The translations under genes and the position numbers were made by a program. A DNA stretch of 64,000 nt, taken from assembly GCF_000972495.1 (NCBI RefSeq), contig NZ_LATM01000019.1:36883-100882 (forward strand). Direction: 5' to 3'. The stretch is from Hymenobacter terrenus. Lineage in GTDB: Bacteria; Bacteroidota; Bacteroidia; Cytophagales; Hymenobacteraceae. The notes beneath the pieces were generated by a model that saw only the letters and a list, made by a program, of their open reading frames with translations, did not search any database and was not told where the DNA came from. This document shows, piece after piece, positions 34,189-42,305 of this stretch; within the stretch, counting starts at the first letter, position 1, and every line of letters begins with the position of its first letter.

Positions 34189-34439
34189 TCTAATCCGTTC
34201 ATGGTGATGGCCTCTTTCAGGTCATGGCGGACAGCCTAATCAGCTCATGATGAAGTTCTAATTAACTCATGACGGATGGCTTAATCAGTTTACGATGACG
34301 GGCTCCTCTAACTATTATTCCACACTCGTAAAGCTTCTTCTAAAATATTATGAAAAAAATAATTGATATCATACAATACGAAGCTGGGCACTCCGTTTAA
34401 ATGCTGTTATCACTTTTTTCATCTTTTTTTGCAAACCTT

Positions 34440-34850
34440 ATGGCTTACTCAGTGAAATTATTGAAGACCGTCGCCGAATGCGACCTGGCGTTGGCGTTAG
34501 CCAACGACGAGCTGAAAACGCTTCGTCACCAGCAGCAGAACATCGACTACCAGCGCGACAACACGACGGAAATCGCCACCGAAGTGCAAACGGAGCTGTC
34601 AAGCCTCAGTGTGGATATCGCCTCGCTGAACTCGCTCATCCCGACCTTAGCCGAGGGCCCTACGCGCAAGCGGCGCACCAAAGAGCTACGCATTGCCACC
34701 AACCGGCAGGCTGAGCTCACCGAACGTCAGGAGTTGCGCGGTGCCGTGGCCCTGCTCAAGCGTGAGCTAGCCCTGAAGCAGGTAGAAGTTCAAATCACTG
34801 AAACAGAAGCCTTCAAGACCGAGGTAACGGAGCACAAGGCCACGCTGTAA
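34440..34850 (+). CDS. Small coiled-coil protein, unknown function
   Basis: 136 residues from the ATG at 34440. The whole sequence is helical and heptad-like (ECDLALALANDELKTLRHQQ, IATEVQTELSSLSVDIASLN, RQELRGAVALLKRELALKQV) with no signal peptide, Cys or Trp. No family was recognised. It stands alone behind an AT-rich upstream region and is followed by a strong terminator, so it is a real transcription unit. Confidence 0.65.
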   Translation: MAYSVKLLKTVAECDLALALANDELKTLRHQQQNIDYQRDNTTEIATEVQTELSSLSVDIASLNSLIPTLAEGPTRKRRTKELRIATNRQAELTERQELRGAVALLKRELALKQVEVQITETEAFKTEVTEHKATL

Positions 34851-34868
34851 AGCAAGTGGTTGTCACAC

Positions 34869-34906
34869 AAAAAAGCCCCAGCTGCTGATGCAGCTGGGGC
34901 TTTTTT
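34869..34906 (+). terminator. Intrinsic terminator of the coiled-coil gene
   Basis: AAGCCCCAGCTGC and GCAGCTGGGGCTT form a perfect stem around TGAT, with A6 before and T6 after. Confidence 0.93.
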
Positions 34907-34952
34907 GTGGCGCTTATTTCGTTGTGTATGGCATGCCGTGCAGGCAGGCTGG

Positions 34953-35031
34953 AGCAGTTCTAAAGTCGGTGTACCGTAGCGCGAACTACAAAATTCGCAT
35001 TACCGCCTGGGCCGGTATACGGAGTGCCAAA
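34953..35031. repeat. Palindromic repeat, GTAGCGCGAACT family (short copy)
   Basis: GGTGTACCGTAGCGCGAACT followed by ACAAAATTCGC and a mirrored GGTATACGG. It is an eroded relative of the copy at 6280. Confidence 0.6.
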
Positions 35032-35098
35032 CCGCGCTAGGCTAGTTGTTAGGAGCCCGTCCCGATTGAGCGCCACATCAAGCGGCGGAGGAATGTCC

Positions 35099-36100
35099 TT
35101 AGCTGTAGTCAATCTCGGTGTTGTCGCCAATATTCAACGAGTGGTTCATGCCCCGAAACGACGCGTCGCTGCCCACGATGCAGTCGTGCATCACGGCCGA
35201 GCGCAGCTCCGAGTACGAGCCGATGATGGAGTCGCTGAGAATGGTGTTCTTGATGATGGTTTTGTCGCCAATGGCCACGTTGGGGCCAATGATGGATTGC
35301 GAAATCTGGCAGCCGCGCCCGATGCTGACCGGCGGAATAATTACCGAATCGGGGAATTCGGCGTAGTCGCGGCCTTCCAGAAACTCGGGCCGGTTGAGCA
35401 AGCGGGCGTTGGCTTCGAGCAGCGTTTCCTTGCGGCCACAGTCAAACCAGTTGTCCACCGGGCAGGTGCTCATCACCTCGCCTCCCTCGATGAGGTGCAT
35501 CAGGGCATCGGTGAGCTGGTATTCGCCGTGGGTGCGTACTTCGGTTTCGAGCAGCCATTCCAGCGCCTGGGCCAGCTTTTCGGGGTAGGCCAGCTTGTAG
35601 AGGCCCACCATGGCGTAGTTCGACTTCGGAATTTTGGGCTTCTCGACCACCTTGTTCACCTGGCCGCTGGTGGCGCTCTCGACCAGGCCGAACATGCTGG
35701 GCGTTTTCACCTCCTTCACGGCCAGCACCGAGCCGGGCGTGGCCAACAGGGCCGGCAGGTCCACGTCCACAATAGTGTCGCCGAGCAGGATGAGCACCCC
35801 GTCGGTATCATGGCGAAACTCCTCGCGGGCCAGCCAGAGGGCATGGCCCAGGCCCTCGCGGGGCTCTTGCACCACAAACGTGGCCTTGAGGTTGGGGTAG
35901 TGGCGGCGCACGTAACGCACTATTTTATCGCCGAGGTAGCCAACAACAAACACAAAATCGCTGAGCCCGGCTCCCAGCAGGCGGTCGATGATGTGGCCCA
36001 GAATGGTGTTGCCGGCCACGGGCACCAGGCTTTTGGGCTGGGTGTGGGTGTGGGGACGCAGGCGCGAACCAATGCCGGCGACAGGAATTACGGCTTTCAT
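35099..36100 (-). CDS. Sugar-phosphate nucleotidyltransferase
   Basis: 333 residues from the ATG at 36100, which opens the signature MKAVIPVAGIGSRLRPHTHT and QPKSLVPVAG (GxGxRLxP...PK). LILLGDTIVD holds the metal-binding Asp region, VVEKPK the sugar-phosphate loop. Residues from about 245 form a left-handed beta-helix with hexapeptide repeats (IGRGCQISQSIIGPNVAIGD). Family enzymes make NDP-sugars such as dTDP- or UDP-glucose for cell envelope polymers. The upstream ORF extension to 36202 lacks family sequence. Confidence 0.88.
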   Translation of the reverse strand: MKAVIPVAGIGSRLRPHTHTQPKSLVPVAGNTILGHIIDRLLGAGLSDFVFVVGYLGDKIVRYVRRHYPNLKATFVVQEPREGLGHALWLAREEFRHDTDGVLILLGDTIVDVDLPALLATPGSVLAVKEVKTPSMFGLVESATSGQVNKVVEKPKIPKSNYAMVGLYKLAYPEKLAQALEWLLETEVRTHGEYQLTDALMHLIEGGEVMSTCPVDNWFDCGRKETLLEANARLLNRPEFLEGRDYAEFPDSVIIPPVSIGRGCQISQSIIGPNVAIGDKTIIKNTILSDSIIGSYSELRSAVMHDCIVGSDASFRGMNHSLNIGDNTEIDYS

Positions 36101-36312
36101 TACGCTAGTAAGGAAGAGTGAAGAATGAAGGATGAAAAGTTGACCGGGGACAATCTCATCCGAAGTGCTAGTTACGGCTTTTTGAACTAGGCACAACCGC
36201 AAAAGGCTATCTGCGTACCTTTCGCCGTGCGGGGCCTAACCTGTCAAGTACACGCAAAGTTTTGGTTAACATTCCCCACTCCTCATTTCTTATTCTTCAC
36301 TCTTCAGGAAAA

Positions 36313-36891
36313 ATGAAACGCTTTCTCCTTTATTTCGCGGGCCTGGCCCTGTTGCTCACCCAGTCGTCGTGCGGCTACAACGGCATGGTGCAGCGCGACC
36401 AGGCCGTGAAAAGCCAGTGGGCCAATGTACAGAGTGCTTACCAGCGCCGCGCCGACCTGATTCCAAACCTGGTGAACACGGTGAAAGGCAATGCTAAATT
36501 CGAGCAAGGCACGCTGACCAGCGTTATCGAAGCCCGCGCCAAGGCCAGCTCCGTACAATTGAATGCGGAGCAACTCACGCCCGAGAATATCCAGAAGTTT
36601 CAGGCCGCCCAAAGCCAGCTTTCGCAAGGCCTGGGCCGCCTGCTGGCCGTGTCCGAAAGCTACCCGGAGCTGAAGGCCAGTGATGCTTTTCAGGCACTCC
36701 AGGCTCAGATTGAAGGCACTGAAAACCGCATCAACGTGGAGCGCAACAAGTTCAACACCATCACCAACGACTACAATACCTTCACCCGCTCGTTTCCCAA
36801 CAACCTGTTTGCGGGCATGTTCGGCTTCCAGCCCAAGCCCTATTTCGAAGCCGACCCGGCCGCCAGCAAGGCCCCGACGGTTCAATTTTAA
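36313..36891 (+). CDS. lemA: LemA family lipoprotein
   Basis: 192 residues from the ATG at 36313, which begins a lipoprotein signal with Cys at residue 20 (LLTQSSCGYN). The mature part has the LemA core QRDQAVKSQWANVQSAYQRR and ADLIPNLVNTVKG, with helices of the LemA four-helix bundle, and the ending NNLFAGMFGFQPKPYFEADP. LemA proteins are membrane-bound and commonly sit upstream of TPM-domain genes, as here. Exact function unknown. Confidence 0.93.
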   Translation: MKRFLLYFAGLALLLTQSSCGYNGMVQRDQAVKSQWANVQSAYQRRADLIPNLVNTVKGNAKFEQGTLTSVIEARAKASSVQLNAEQLTPENIQKFQAAQSQLSQGLGRLLAVSESYPELKASDAFQALQAQIEGTENRINVERNKFNTITNDYNTFTRSFPNNLFAGMFGFQPKPYFEADPAASKAPTVQF

Positions 36892-36898
36892 ATAGAAT

Positions 36899-36990
36899 TA
36901 TGAGTTATGAATTATGAGTTATGAATGGTCCCGCCTAGCTTGGTGCCCCATCCCTAACTCGTAATTCATAATTCGAAACTCATAATTCAA
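36899..36990. repeat. Imperfect inverted repeat of ATTATGAGTTATGAA units
   Basis: ATTATGAGTTATGAATTATG is followed by mirrored AATTCATAATTCGAAACTCA, giving an AT-rich hairpin in the lemA-TPM gap. Confidence 0.7.
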
Positions 36991-36994
36991 CAAC

Positions 36995-37453
36995 ATGAAT
37001 TCCCCTCTCACTCCCGCGCAGGACGCGGCTTTGGTAGCGGCCATCCGTCAGGCGGAGGTCATGACTTCGGGCGAAATCCGGGTGCACCTCGAAGACACCT
37101 GCCCCACGCCTGAGCCCCTCGACCGCGCCGCCCAGGTATTTGCTGAGCTGAACATGCACAAAACCGCCGCCCGCAACGGTGTGCTCTTTTACCTGGCCTG
37201 GAAGAGCCGCCAGTTTGCCGTGGTGGGTGATGCCGCCATCAATTCCGCCGTGTCCGATGACTTCTGGGAAACCACCAAGGAGACCGTGCTGGCGCAGTTC
37301 CGGACCGGAAACTACGTGCTGGGCCTGGAGCGCGGTATTAAAATGGTGGGCGAACAGCTGCAACGCCACTTCCCCTACAATGCCACCACCGACCAGAATG
37401 AGCTGGACGATGCCATTTCTATTGGCGGCTCAACCCCGTCAGCCGACGCATGA
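36995..37453 (+). CDS. TPM-domain protein, soluble
   Basis: 152 residues, without signal peptide or membrane segment, made up of a single TPM domain (SGEIRVHLEDTCPTPEPLDR, AAQVFAELNMHKTAARNGVL, AVVGDAAINSAVSDDFWETT). TPM domains resemble acid phosphatases, though for this cytoplasmic class the role is unknown. The 103-bp gap from lemA contains mirrored copies of ATTATGAGTTATGAATTATG. It overlaps the next TPM gene by 4 bases (ATGA). Confidence 0.85.
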   Translation: MNSPLTPAQDAALVAAIRQAEVMTSGEIRVHLEDTCPTPEPLDRAAQVFAELNMHKTAARNGVLFYLAWKSRQFAVVGDAAINSAVSDDFWETTKETVLAQFRTGNYVLGLERGIKMVGEQLQRHFPYNATTDQNELDDAISIGGSTPSADA

Positions 37454-38316
37454 GATATTCCGAGCCTGACGCCAGCTGGTGGAAGCCCATTGGGCGGGAA
37501 GCCGACGGGCCCGTCGTGCTGCTGCGGCAGGGCTGGTTCCTGCTCGTCCTATTGCTCGCGCTGCTGTCCGCAGCCGGTGCCTCCGCCCAAAACATCCCCC
37601 CGCGCCCCGACCCGCCGCGGCTGGTAAACGACCTGGCCCACCTCATGCAAAGCAGCGAGGTAGCCGCGCTGGAGCAAAAGCTGGTGGCTTACAACGACAG
37701 TACCTCGTCGCAAATCGCGGTGGTAACCGTGCCCAACCTCGACGGCGACGAAATTGCTAATTATGCCCAAAAACTCTACGAAAGCTGGGGCATTGGGCGC
37801 AAAGGCAAAAACAATGGTATTCTGGTGCTGGTGGCCCAACAGGAGCGTACCGCCCGCATTCAGCCCGGCTACGGCCTCGAAGGCGCCGTGCCCGATGCCA
37901 TCGCCAAGAATATCATCAGCAACACGATGGTGCCGGCCTTCCGCCGAAACCAGTACTATGCCGGCCTCGACCGTGCCACCGACCAGCTCATTGCCCTGGC
38001 CAAGGGCGAATACAAAGCCGACCCCGCCGACGCCCAGCCCCGCAGCCGGGGTCGCACGGGTTCCGGCATCCCCTTCTGGCTCATAATCGGCGTGCTGGTT
38101 CTCCTCTTCGTAATGCTCCGTAACCGCGGCGGCGGTGGTGGCCGTGGCAACCGCGGCTTTGGCGGCGGGTTTGTGCCCCCCATCATCTTCGGCGGTGGTG
38201 GGTTTGGGGGCGGCTTCGGCGGCGGGGGCGGCGGCTTTGGTGGGGGCGGCGGCGGTGGTTTTGACGGCTTCGGCGGCGGCAGCAGCGGTGGCGGCGGCGC
38301 CAGTGGCAACTGGTAG
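37450..38316 (+). CDS. TPM-domain membrane protein with Gly-rich tail
   Basis: 288 residues. A hydrophobic signal/anchor at about 27-46 (LLVLLLALLSAAGASAQ) precedes an extracytoplasmic TPM domain: RLVNDLAHLMQSSEVAALEQ, SQIAVVTVPNLDGD, 'SWGIGRKGKNNGILVLVA' and 'GYGLEGAVPDA'. A second membrane helix (~213-228) and a long Gly/Phe low-complexity tail follow, the usual YgcG-type layout. It overlaps the previous gene by 4 bp, and the lemA-TPM-TPM set is one operon. Confidence 0.9.
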   Translation: MRYSEPDASWWKPIGREADGPVVLLRQGWFLLVLLLALLSAAGASAQNIPPRPDPPRLVNDLAHLMQSSEVAALEQKLVAYNDSTSSQIAVVTVPNLDGDEIANYAQKLYESWGIGRKGKNNGILVLVAQQERTARIQPGYGLEGAVPDAIAKNIISNTMVPAFRRNQYYAGLDRATDQLIALAKGEYKADPADAQPRSRGRTGSGIPFWLIIGVLVLLFVMLRNRGGGGGRGNRGFGGGFVPPIIFGGGGFGGGFGGGGGGFGGGGGGGFDGFGGGSSGGGGASGNW

Positions 38317-38380
38317 CGCCACCCAGCCGCGAAGTGGCGCACAAGAATAAGTCAAAAGGTCATCTGCTCATCTAGCGTCC

Positions 38381-38526
38381 GCGCAGGCCAGCCCGGTGTA
38401 GAGACGCGACCCATCGCGTCTCGTCGTTGAACGATGACAGGCGAACGGCGCGGCTGGGCAAACGGCGCGGACGGCGCGGACGACGCGACGCGATGGGTCG
38501 CGTCTCTACACCGGGCTGGCCTGCGC
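38381..38526. repeat. GTAGAGACGCGACCC-type inverted repeat with long copy-specific arms
   Basis: GTAGAGACGCGACCCATCGC at 38397 is mirrored by GCGATGGGTCGCGTCTCTAC ending at 38511. Outside this core the pairing continues: GCGCAGGCCAGCCCGGT on the left and its complement on the right (to 38526). The interior contains AACGATGACAGGCGAACGGC. The same element lies inverted at 49344. The surrounding 38317-38876 has a remnant of the 10175-type repeat (38633-38703) and no gene. Confidence 0.88.
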
Positions 38527-38876
38527 AAACAACCAAAGCGGGCGAGATGCGCCGGCGGCGCGGATGCCTGACGAGCTGACGCGTTTAGCTGACCACTTAC
38601 AGCGATTCCCAAGTCGGTATCGAAGTCGTCAGGCTCCCCTCTCTTTTGGCTTCGCGCATCAAGCGAACCGGGGTCGTACCCGGTAGGGCCGGGGGTGAGG
38701 TTTCCCCAGCCGCGCCGCGGACACTAACCAGAGAACCGCTACAGCTGTAAAGTAGGAGCCGAGCAAAAACTTAACGCCCTTGCTGCGGGGTCACTCAAAC
38801 CGCTTTCCATAGATTTCTCGTTCTTTATTGAAGTTCAATCTTGAGCTTTTCGCTTTACGCCCTATTCAACTAAGAA

Positions 38877-39734
38877 ATGTCCGGTAGTCCTGACGCCAAG
38901 TGGGATTGGGAAATAGCTGCTAAAACCAGTTGGTGGGGTTCGAGCTTATCCGAGCTGTGGTCATACCGCCATTTGCTGGTTGGCTTGGTCCGCCGCGATT
39001 TCCTGCTCAGTTATCAGCAAACCGTTCTGGGCCCGCTCTGGATGCTCTTCCAGCCGCTGATGACCTTGATTACCTATGTATTGGTATTTGGGAAAGTAGT
39101 AGGCATTTCTACCCAAGACACTCCGCCCACGCTGTTTTACCTGGCGGGCATTGTGCTGTGGAACCTGTTCAATGATGCTTTCACGAACACGTCCTCCACT
39201 TTTCGCGATAATGCCCACATCTTCAGCAAAGTGTATTTCCCGCGCCTGGTTATGCCCCTGGCGCAGCTAAGCGGCCAGCTGCTGCGGTTTGTAATTCAGC
39301 TGCTGCTCCTGCTAGCAGTGCTGTGTTATTACGTGCTATTCACCCCCTGGGCCGTACCTGTCACGACTCAGCTTTTTTTGGTGCCGCTGGCCATAGCATT
39401 AGTTGCGGCTTTGAGCCTGAGCCTGGGCTTGATTTTTTCGGTGCTGACGGGCAAATACCGGGACATCACGTACATCGCCGGGCTGGCAATTCGGTTGTTA
39501 ATGTTTCTGACCCCGGTAATTTATCCCATGAGCTACGTGGCAGAGAAGTGGCGTTGGATAGTTCAAATCAACCCCTTGACGCCGCTGTTTGAGCTGTTTC
39601 GGTTGGGGTTGCTGGGCAAAGGCAACGTCACAAGCCCCCAGCTTTTTTACAGCGGTGCTTTCACCGGGGTACTGCTGGTTGTCGCGTTGCTCATTTTCAA
39701 CAAACAGGGCGACAAACTAATTGATGTGGTTTAA
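38877..39734 (+). CDS. wzm: Polysaccharide ABC exporter permease (Wzm-like)
   Basis: 285 residues with six predicted helices and the ABC-2 permease landmarks LVRRDFLLSYQQTVLGPLWM near the N-terminus, IVLWNLFNDAFTNTSSTFRD, YFPRLVMPLAQLSG and the C-terminal INPLTPLFELFR. Wzm/Wzt pairs flip lipid-linked O-antigen or similar glycans across the inner membrane. The cognate ATPase starts 6 bp downstream. Confidence 0.92.
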   Translation: MSGSPDAKWDWEIAAKTSWWGSSLSELWSYRHLLVGLVRRDFLLSYQQTVLGPLWMLFQPLMTLITYVLVFGKVVGISTQDTPPTLFYLAGIVLWNLFNDAFTNTSSTFRDNAHIFSKVYFPRLVMPLAQLSGQLLRFVIQLLLLLAVLCYYVLFTPWAVPVTTQLFLVPLAIALVAALSLSLGLIFSVLTGKYRDITYIAGLAIRLLMFLTPVIYPMSYVAEKWRWIVQINPLTPLFELFRLGLLGKGNVTSPQLFYSGAFTGVLLVVALLIFNKQGDKLIDVV

Positions 39735-39740
39735 GCAGGC

Positions 39741-41027
39741 ATGGCAGAAACCGTAATTCAGGTAGAGAATTTATCCAAGATATACCGCTTGGGTACTACG
39801 GGAACTGGGTCGCTGCGGCAGGACCTGCAGCGCTGGTGGACCACGGCTATCCGCAAGCGAGAAGACCCGTTTTTTCAGGCGCCCGCCCTTGGAGCCAAGC
39901 CCTCGGCCGTGCAAAACCAGGCCTTGTGGGCCTTGCGCGACGTCAACTTTGAAATAAAGCAGGGAGAAGTGTGGGGAATCATCGGCAACAACGGCGCCGG
40001 GAAATCAACCCTCCTGAAAGTTATTTCCCGCATTGTGCGCCCCACGCGCGGAACCGTGAAGGGCCGGGGGCGCATTAGCAGTCTATTGGAAGTTGGTACC
40101 GGCTTCCACCCCGAGCTTAGTGGGCGCGAAAATATTTTTCTGAGCGGTTTTATCCTGGGCATGAGCAAGGACGAAATCCGCTCAAAATTTGATGAGATAG
40201 TTGCTTTCTCCGGCCTGGAGCTGTTTCTGGATACGCCCGTAAAGCGCTACTCTTCCGGCATGTACGTGCGGCTAGCTTTTGCGGTGGCCGCTCATTTAGA
40301 GCCCGATATTCTTATCCTCGACGAAGTACTGGCCGTTGGGGATGCGGAGTTCCAGAAAAAATGCCTCGGCAAAATGCGGGAAGTGTCGCAGAAAGAAGGA
40401 CGAACTATTCTGTTTGTAAGCCACAGCATGCAGGCCGTAGCCAAGCTGTGTCAGTACGGCCTTTGGCTCCAGCAGGGGATGGTGCGGGAAAGCGGCAGGG
40501 TAACGCAGGTAGTAAACAATTACCTGTTGGGCACGCAGAACAACAACATCAAGCAAACCTGGGCCACGCCTGAAGAAGGCCCCGGCAACGACCAGGTGCG
40601 GTTCAAAGCAGTGGAGCTGGTCACCCATCTGGCCGTGCCCGATGCGCCCCTCGACATCCGCGCCTCCCTCACTATCAAATTCCAATTCTGGAACTTAGCC
40701 GGAAATGCGGTTCTGAATGCTGGCTTGCACTTATTCTCGTATGGGGGAGAATGCATTTTCGATGTCCCTTCTCCTTCCATCACCTGCGCGCAAGGGGTTG
40801 TGTCCGGCGAGTGTACCATTCCGGGCAATTTTCTCAATGACGGCTCCTACTTCATCTCGCTGGTTATTGTGCGCGACACCCTGATTGAGGTTTTCTATTT
40901 CGAAGAATGTCTGTCTTTTACCATGGAAGACTTCAGGGGGGATATTCAGTGGCAGGGCAAGTGGATGGGGACCGTGCGCCCGGCACTTCCGTTTCAGCTC
41001 ACGCAACCCGAAACCATTATTCAATAA
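39741..41027 (+). CDS. wzt: Polysaccharide ABC exporter ATPase with Wzt C-terminal domain
   Basis: 428 residues. Walker A IIGNNGAGKSTLLK, signature KRYSSGMYVRLAFA and Walker B DILILDEVLAVGD define the ABC ATPase (about 1-250). Residues ~270-425 form a beta-sandwich like the Wzt carbohydrate-binding domain, which in other systems recognises the terminal modification of the glycan to be exported. That suggests export of a capped O-polysaccharide. It is operonic with the permease and followed 7 bp later by a glycosyltransferase. Confidence 0.94.
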   Translation: MAETVIQVENLSKIYRLGTTGTGSLRQDLQRWWTTAIRKREDPFFQAPALGAKPSAVQNQALWALRDVNFEIKQGEVWGIIGNNGAGKSTLLKVISRIVRPTRGTVKGRGRISSLLEVGTGFHPELSGRENIFLSGFILGMSKDEIRSKFDEIVAFSGLELFLDTPVKRYSSGMYVRLAFAVAAHLEPDILILDEVLAVGDAEFQKKCLGKMREVSQKEGRTILFVSHSMQAVAKLCQYGLWLQQGMVRESGRVTQVVNNYLLGTQNNNIKQTWATPEEGPGNDQVRFKAVELVTHLAVPDAPLDIRASLTIKFQFWNLAGNAVLNAGLHLFSYGGECIFDVPSPSITCAQGVVSGECTIPGNFLNDGSYFISLVIVRDTLIEVFYFEECLSFTMEDFRGDIQWQGKWMGTVRPALPFQLTQPETIIQ

Positions 41028-41034
41028 GCTGACT

Positions 41035-42303
41035 GTGCGCCCTTACCCGCCTTACCATATCACGCACACGTACCTCGACCGCGAGCTGGCGCGGCCCCCG
41101 GCGGCTGGCTCAAACCAAGGCAGCTACGTGGTATTCTGGTGGCAGGAAATAGCCCTGGGACACCTGTTCATTAGCCCCGGCCAGGAGCTCACCGAAACCG
41201 ATTATTACGCGGCCCTATTAGCCGCTATCAAACCGGCCGTTCAGCAGTACAGTGCTCTTGATGCTAGCAGCTCGGTCTGGGAGTCGTGGGCGCTGCCCCA
41301 GGGCCTCGTGCGTTGGCGAGCCTGGATGCAGGCCACTTTTGCGACCTGGCTACCGGCCGCCGTTCCCGCGCAGGTTCCGGTTTCGGCCATTATCTGCACG
41401 CGCAATCGCCCTGTCCAACTACGCCGCTGCCTGCAACAGCTACGGGAGCTGCGCTGCGTAGCGGCCGAAATACTGGTGGTCGACAATGCCCCAAGTGATA
41501 ACCGCACGCAGGAAGCGACTCAGGAATTTGAAGAAGTAACCTACATTCGGGAGCCCCGGGCCGGGCTGGATATTGCCCGCAACACGGGCATTCGGGCCGC
41601 TCACTACCCCGTCGTTACCTTCATCGACGATGATGTAGTGGTGCACCCCATGCTGCTCTATCGGGTGTGGGAAGCGTTTGAGGAGCCCGCTACGGCCGCC
41701 ATAACCGGTTTGGTAATTGCCTTGGAACTACAAACCGAAGCGCAATTAATTTTCGAGAAATGCTGGAGCTTCAACCGGGGCTACGTCGATAAATGGTACG
41801 GCCCCGAATACATGCAGGCGGCGGCAACCAAGGCGCCGCCCGTTTGGGAAATAGGGGCCGGGGCCAACATGGCTTTTCGAAAATCTATTTTCGAGCAAAT
41901 CGGCTATTTCGATGAGCTATTAGACGTGGGCGCCGCCGGTTGTAGCGGCGACTCGGAAATGTGGTACCGAATCCTGCTCCACGGGCACACCATTCACTAC
42001 TGTCCCCGCGCCGTGGTGTACCATGAGCATCGCAAAGAAATTGCGGACCTCAAGCGGCAAATCTTCTATTACATGCGCGGCCACGCCGCGGCGGCGCTCA
42101 TCCAGCAGGAGCAGCAGCCCCAAGCCGGCTACACGCGGCACTTGTACCGGAAAATGCCCCAATACTACGCTCGGCTGATTAAAACGGGCTTTCCGTTCTT
42201 CCGCTTCCGCAGCCGCACGCTGTGGGTCGAAATGAAAGGACTCGTCTCGGGCATTGCTTTTTACTACCGCAACCGGAACCGCGCGGCCAAGCCCCAATCC
42301 TGA
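41035..42303 (+). CDS. Glycosyltransferase family 2 with ~100-residue N-terminal extension
   Basis: 422 residues from a GTG at 41035, chosen because it lies just after the wzt stop; no upstream ATG fits. The GT-A domain starts near residue 118 (PVSAIICTRNRPVQLRRCLQ) with VDNAPSDNRT and the metal-binding FIDDDVVVHP (IDDD). The N-terminal ~100 residues (YHITHTYLDRELARP, QGSYVVFWWQEIALG) resemble the extension of some cell-wall biosynthesis enzymes of this type. Probable inverting sugar transferase acting on the exported glycan. Confidence 0.85.
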   Translation: MRPYPPYHITHTYLDRELARPPAAGSNQGSYVVFWWQEIALGHLFISPGQELTETDYYAALLAAIKPAVQQYSALDASSSVWESWALPQGLVRWRAWMQATFATWLPAAVPAQVPVSAIICTRNRPVQLRRCLQQLRELRCVAAEILVVDNAPSDNRTQEATQEFEEVTYIREPRAGLDIARNTGIRAAHYPVVTFIDDDVVVHPMLLYRVWEAFEEPATAAITGLVIALELQTEAQLIFEKCWSFNRGYVDKWYGPEYMQAAATKAPPVWEIGAGANMAFRKSIFEQIGYFDELLDVGAAGCSGDSEMWYRILLHGHTIHYCPRAVVYHEHRKEIADLKRQIFYYMRGHAAAALIQQEQQPQAGYTRHLYRKMPQYYARLIKTGFPFFRFRSRTLWVEMKGLVSGIAFYYRNRNRAAKPQS

Positions 42304-42305
42304 CA

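Noticed and set aside
34190..34330. Possible small RNA or gene in the TCATGA-rich stretch
   Set aside because: Only short degenerate repeats of ATTAGTTCATGACGG type; no frame or stable hairpin.
35024..36121. 365-codon frame antisense to the nucleotidyltransferase
   Set aside because: Shadow of a GC-rich gene; composition without any motif.
37549..38355. 268-codon Ala-rich frame antisense to the second TPM gene
   Set aside because: Explained by Gly codons of the sense strand read in reverse.
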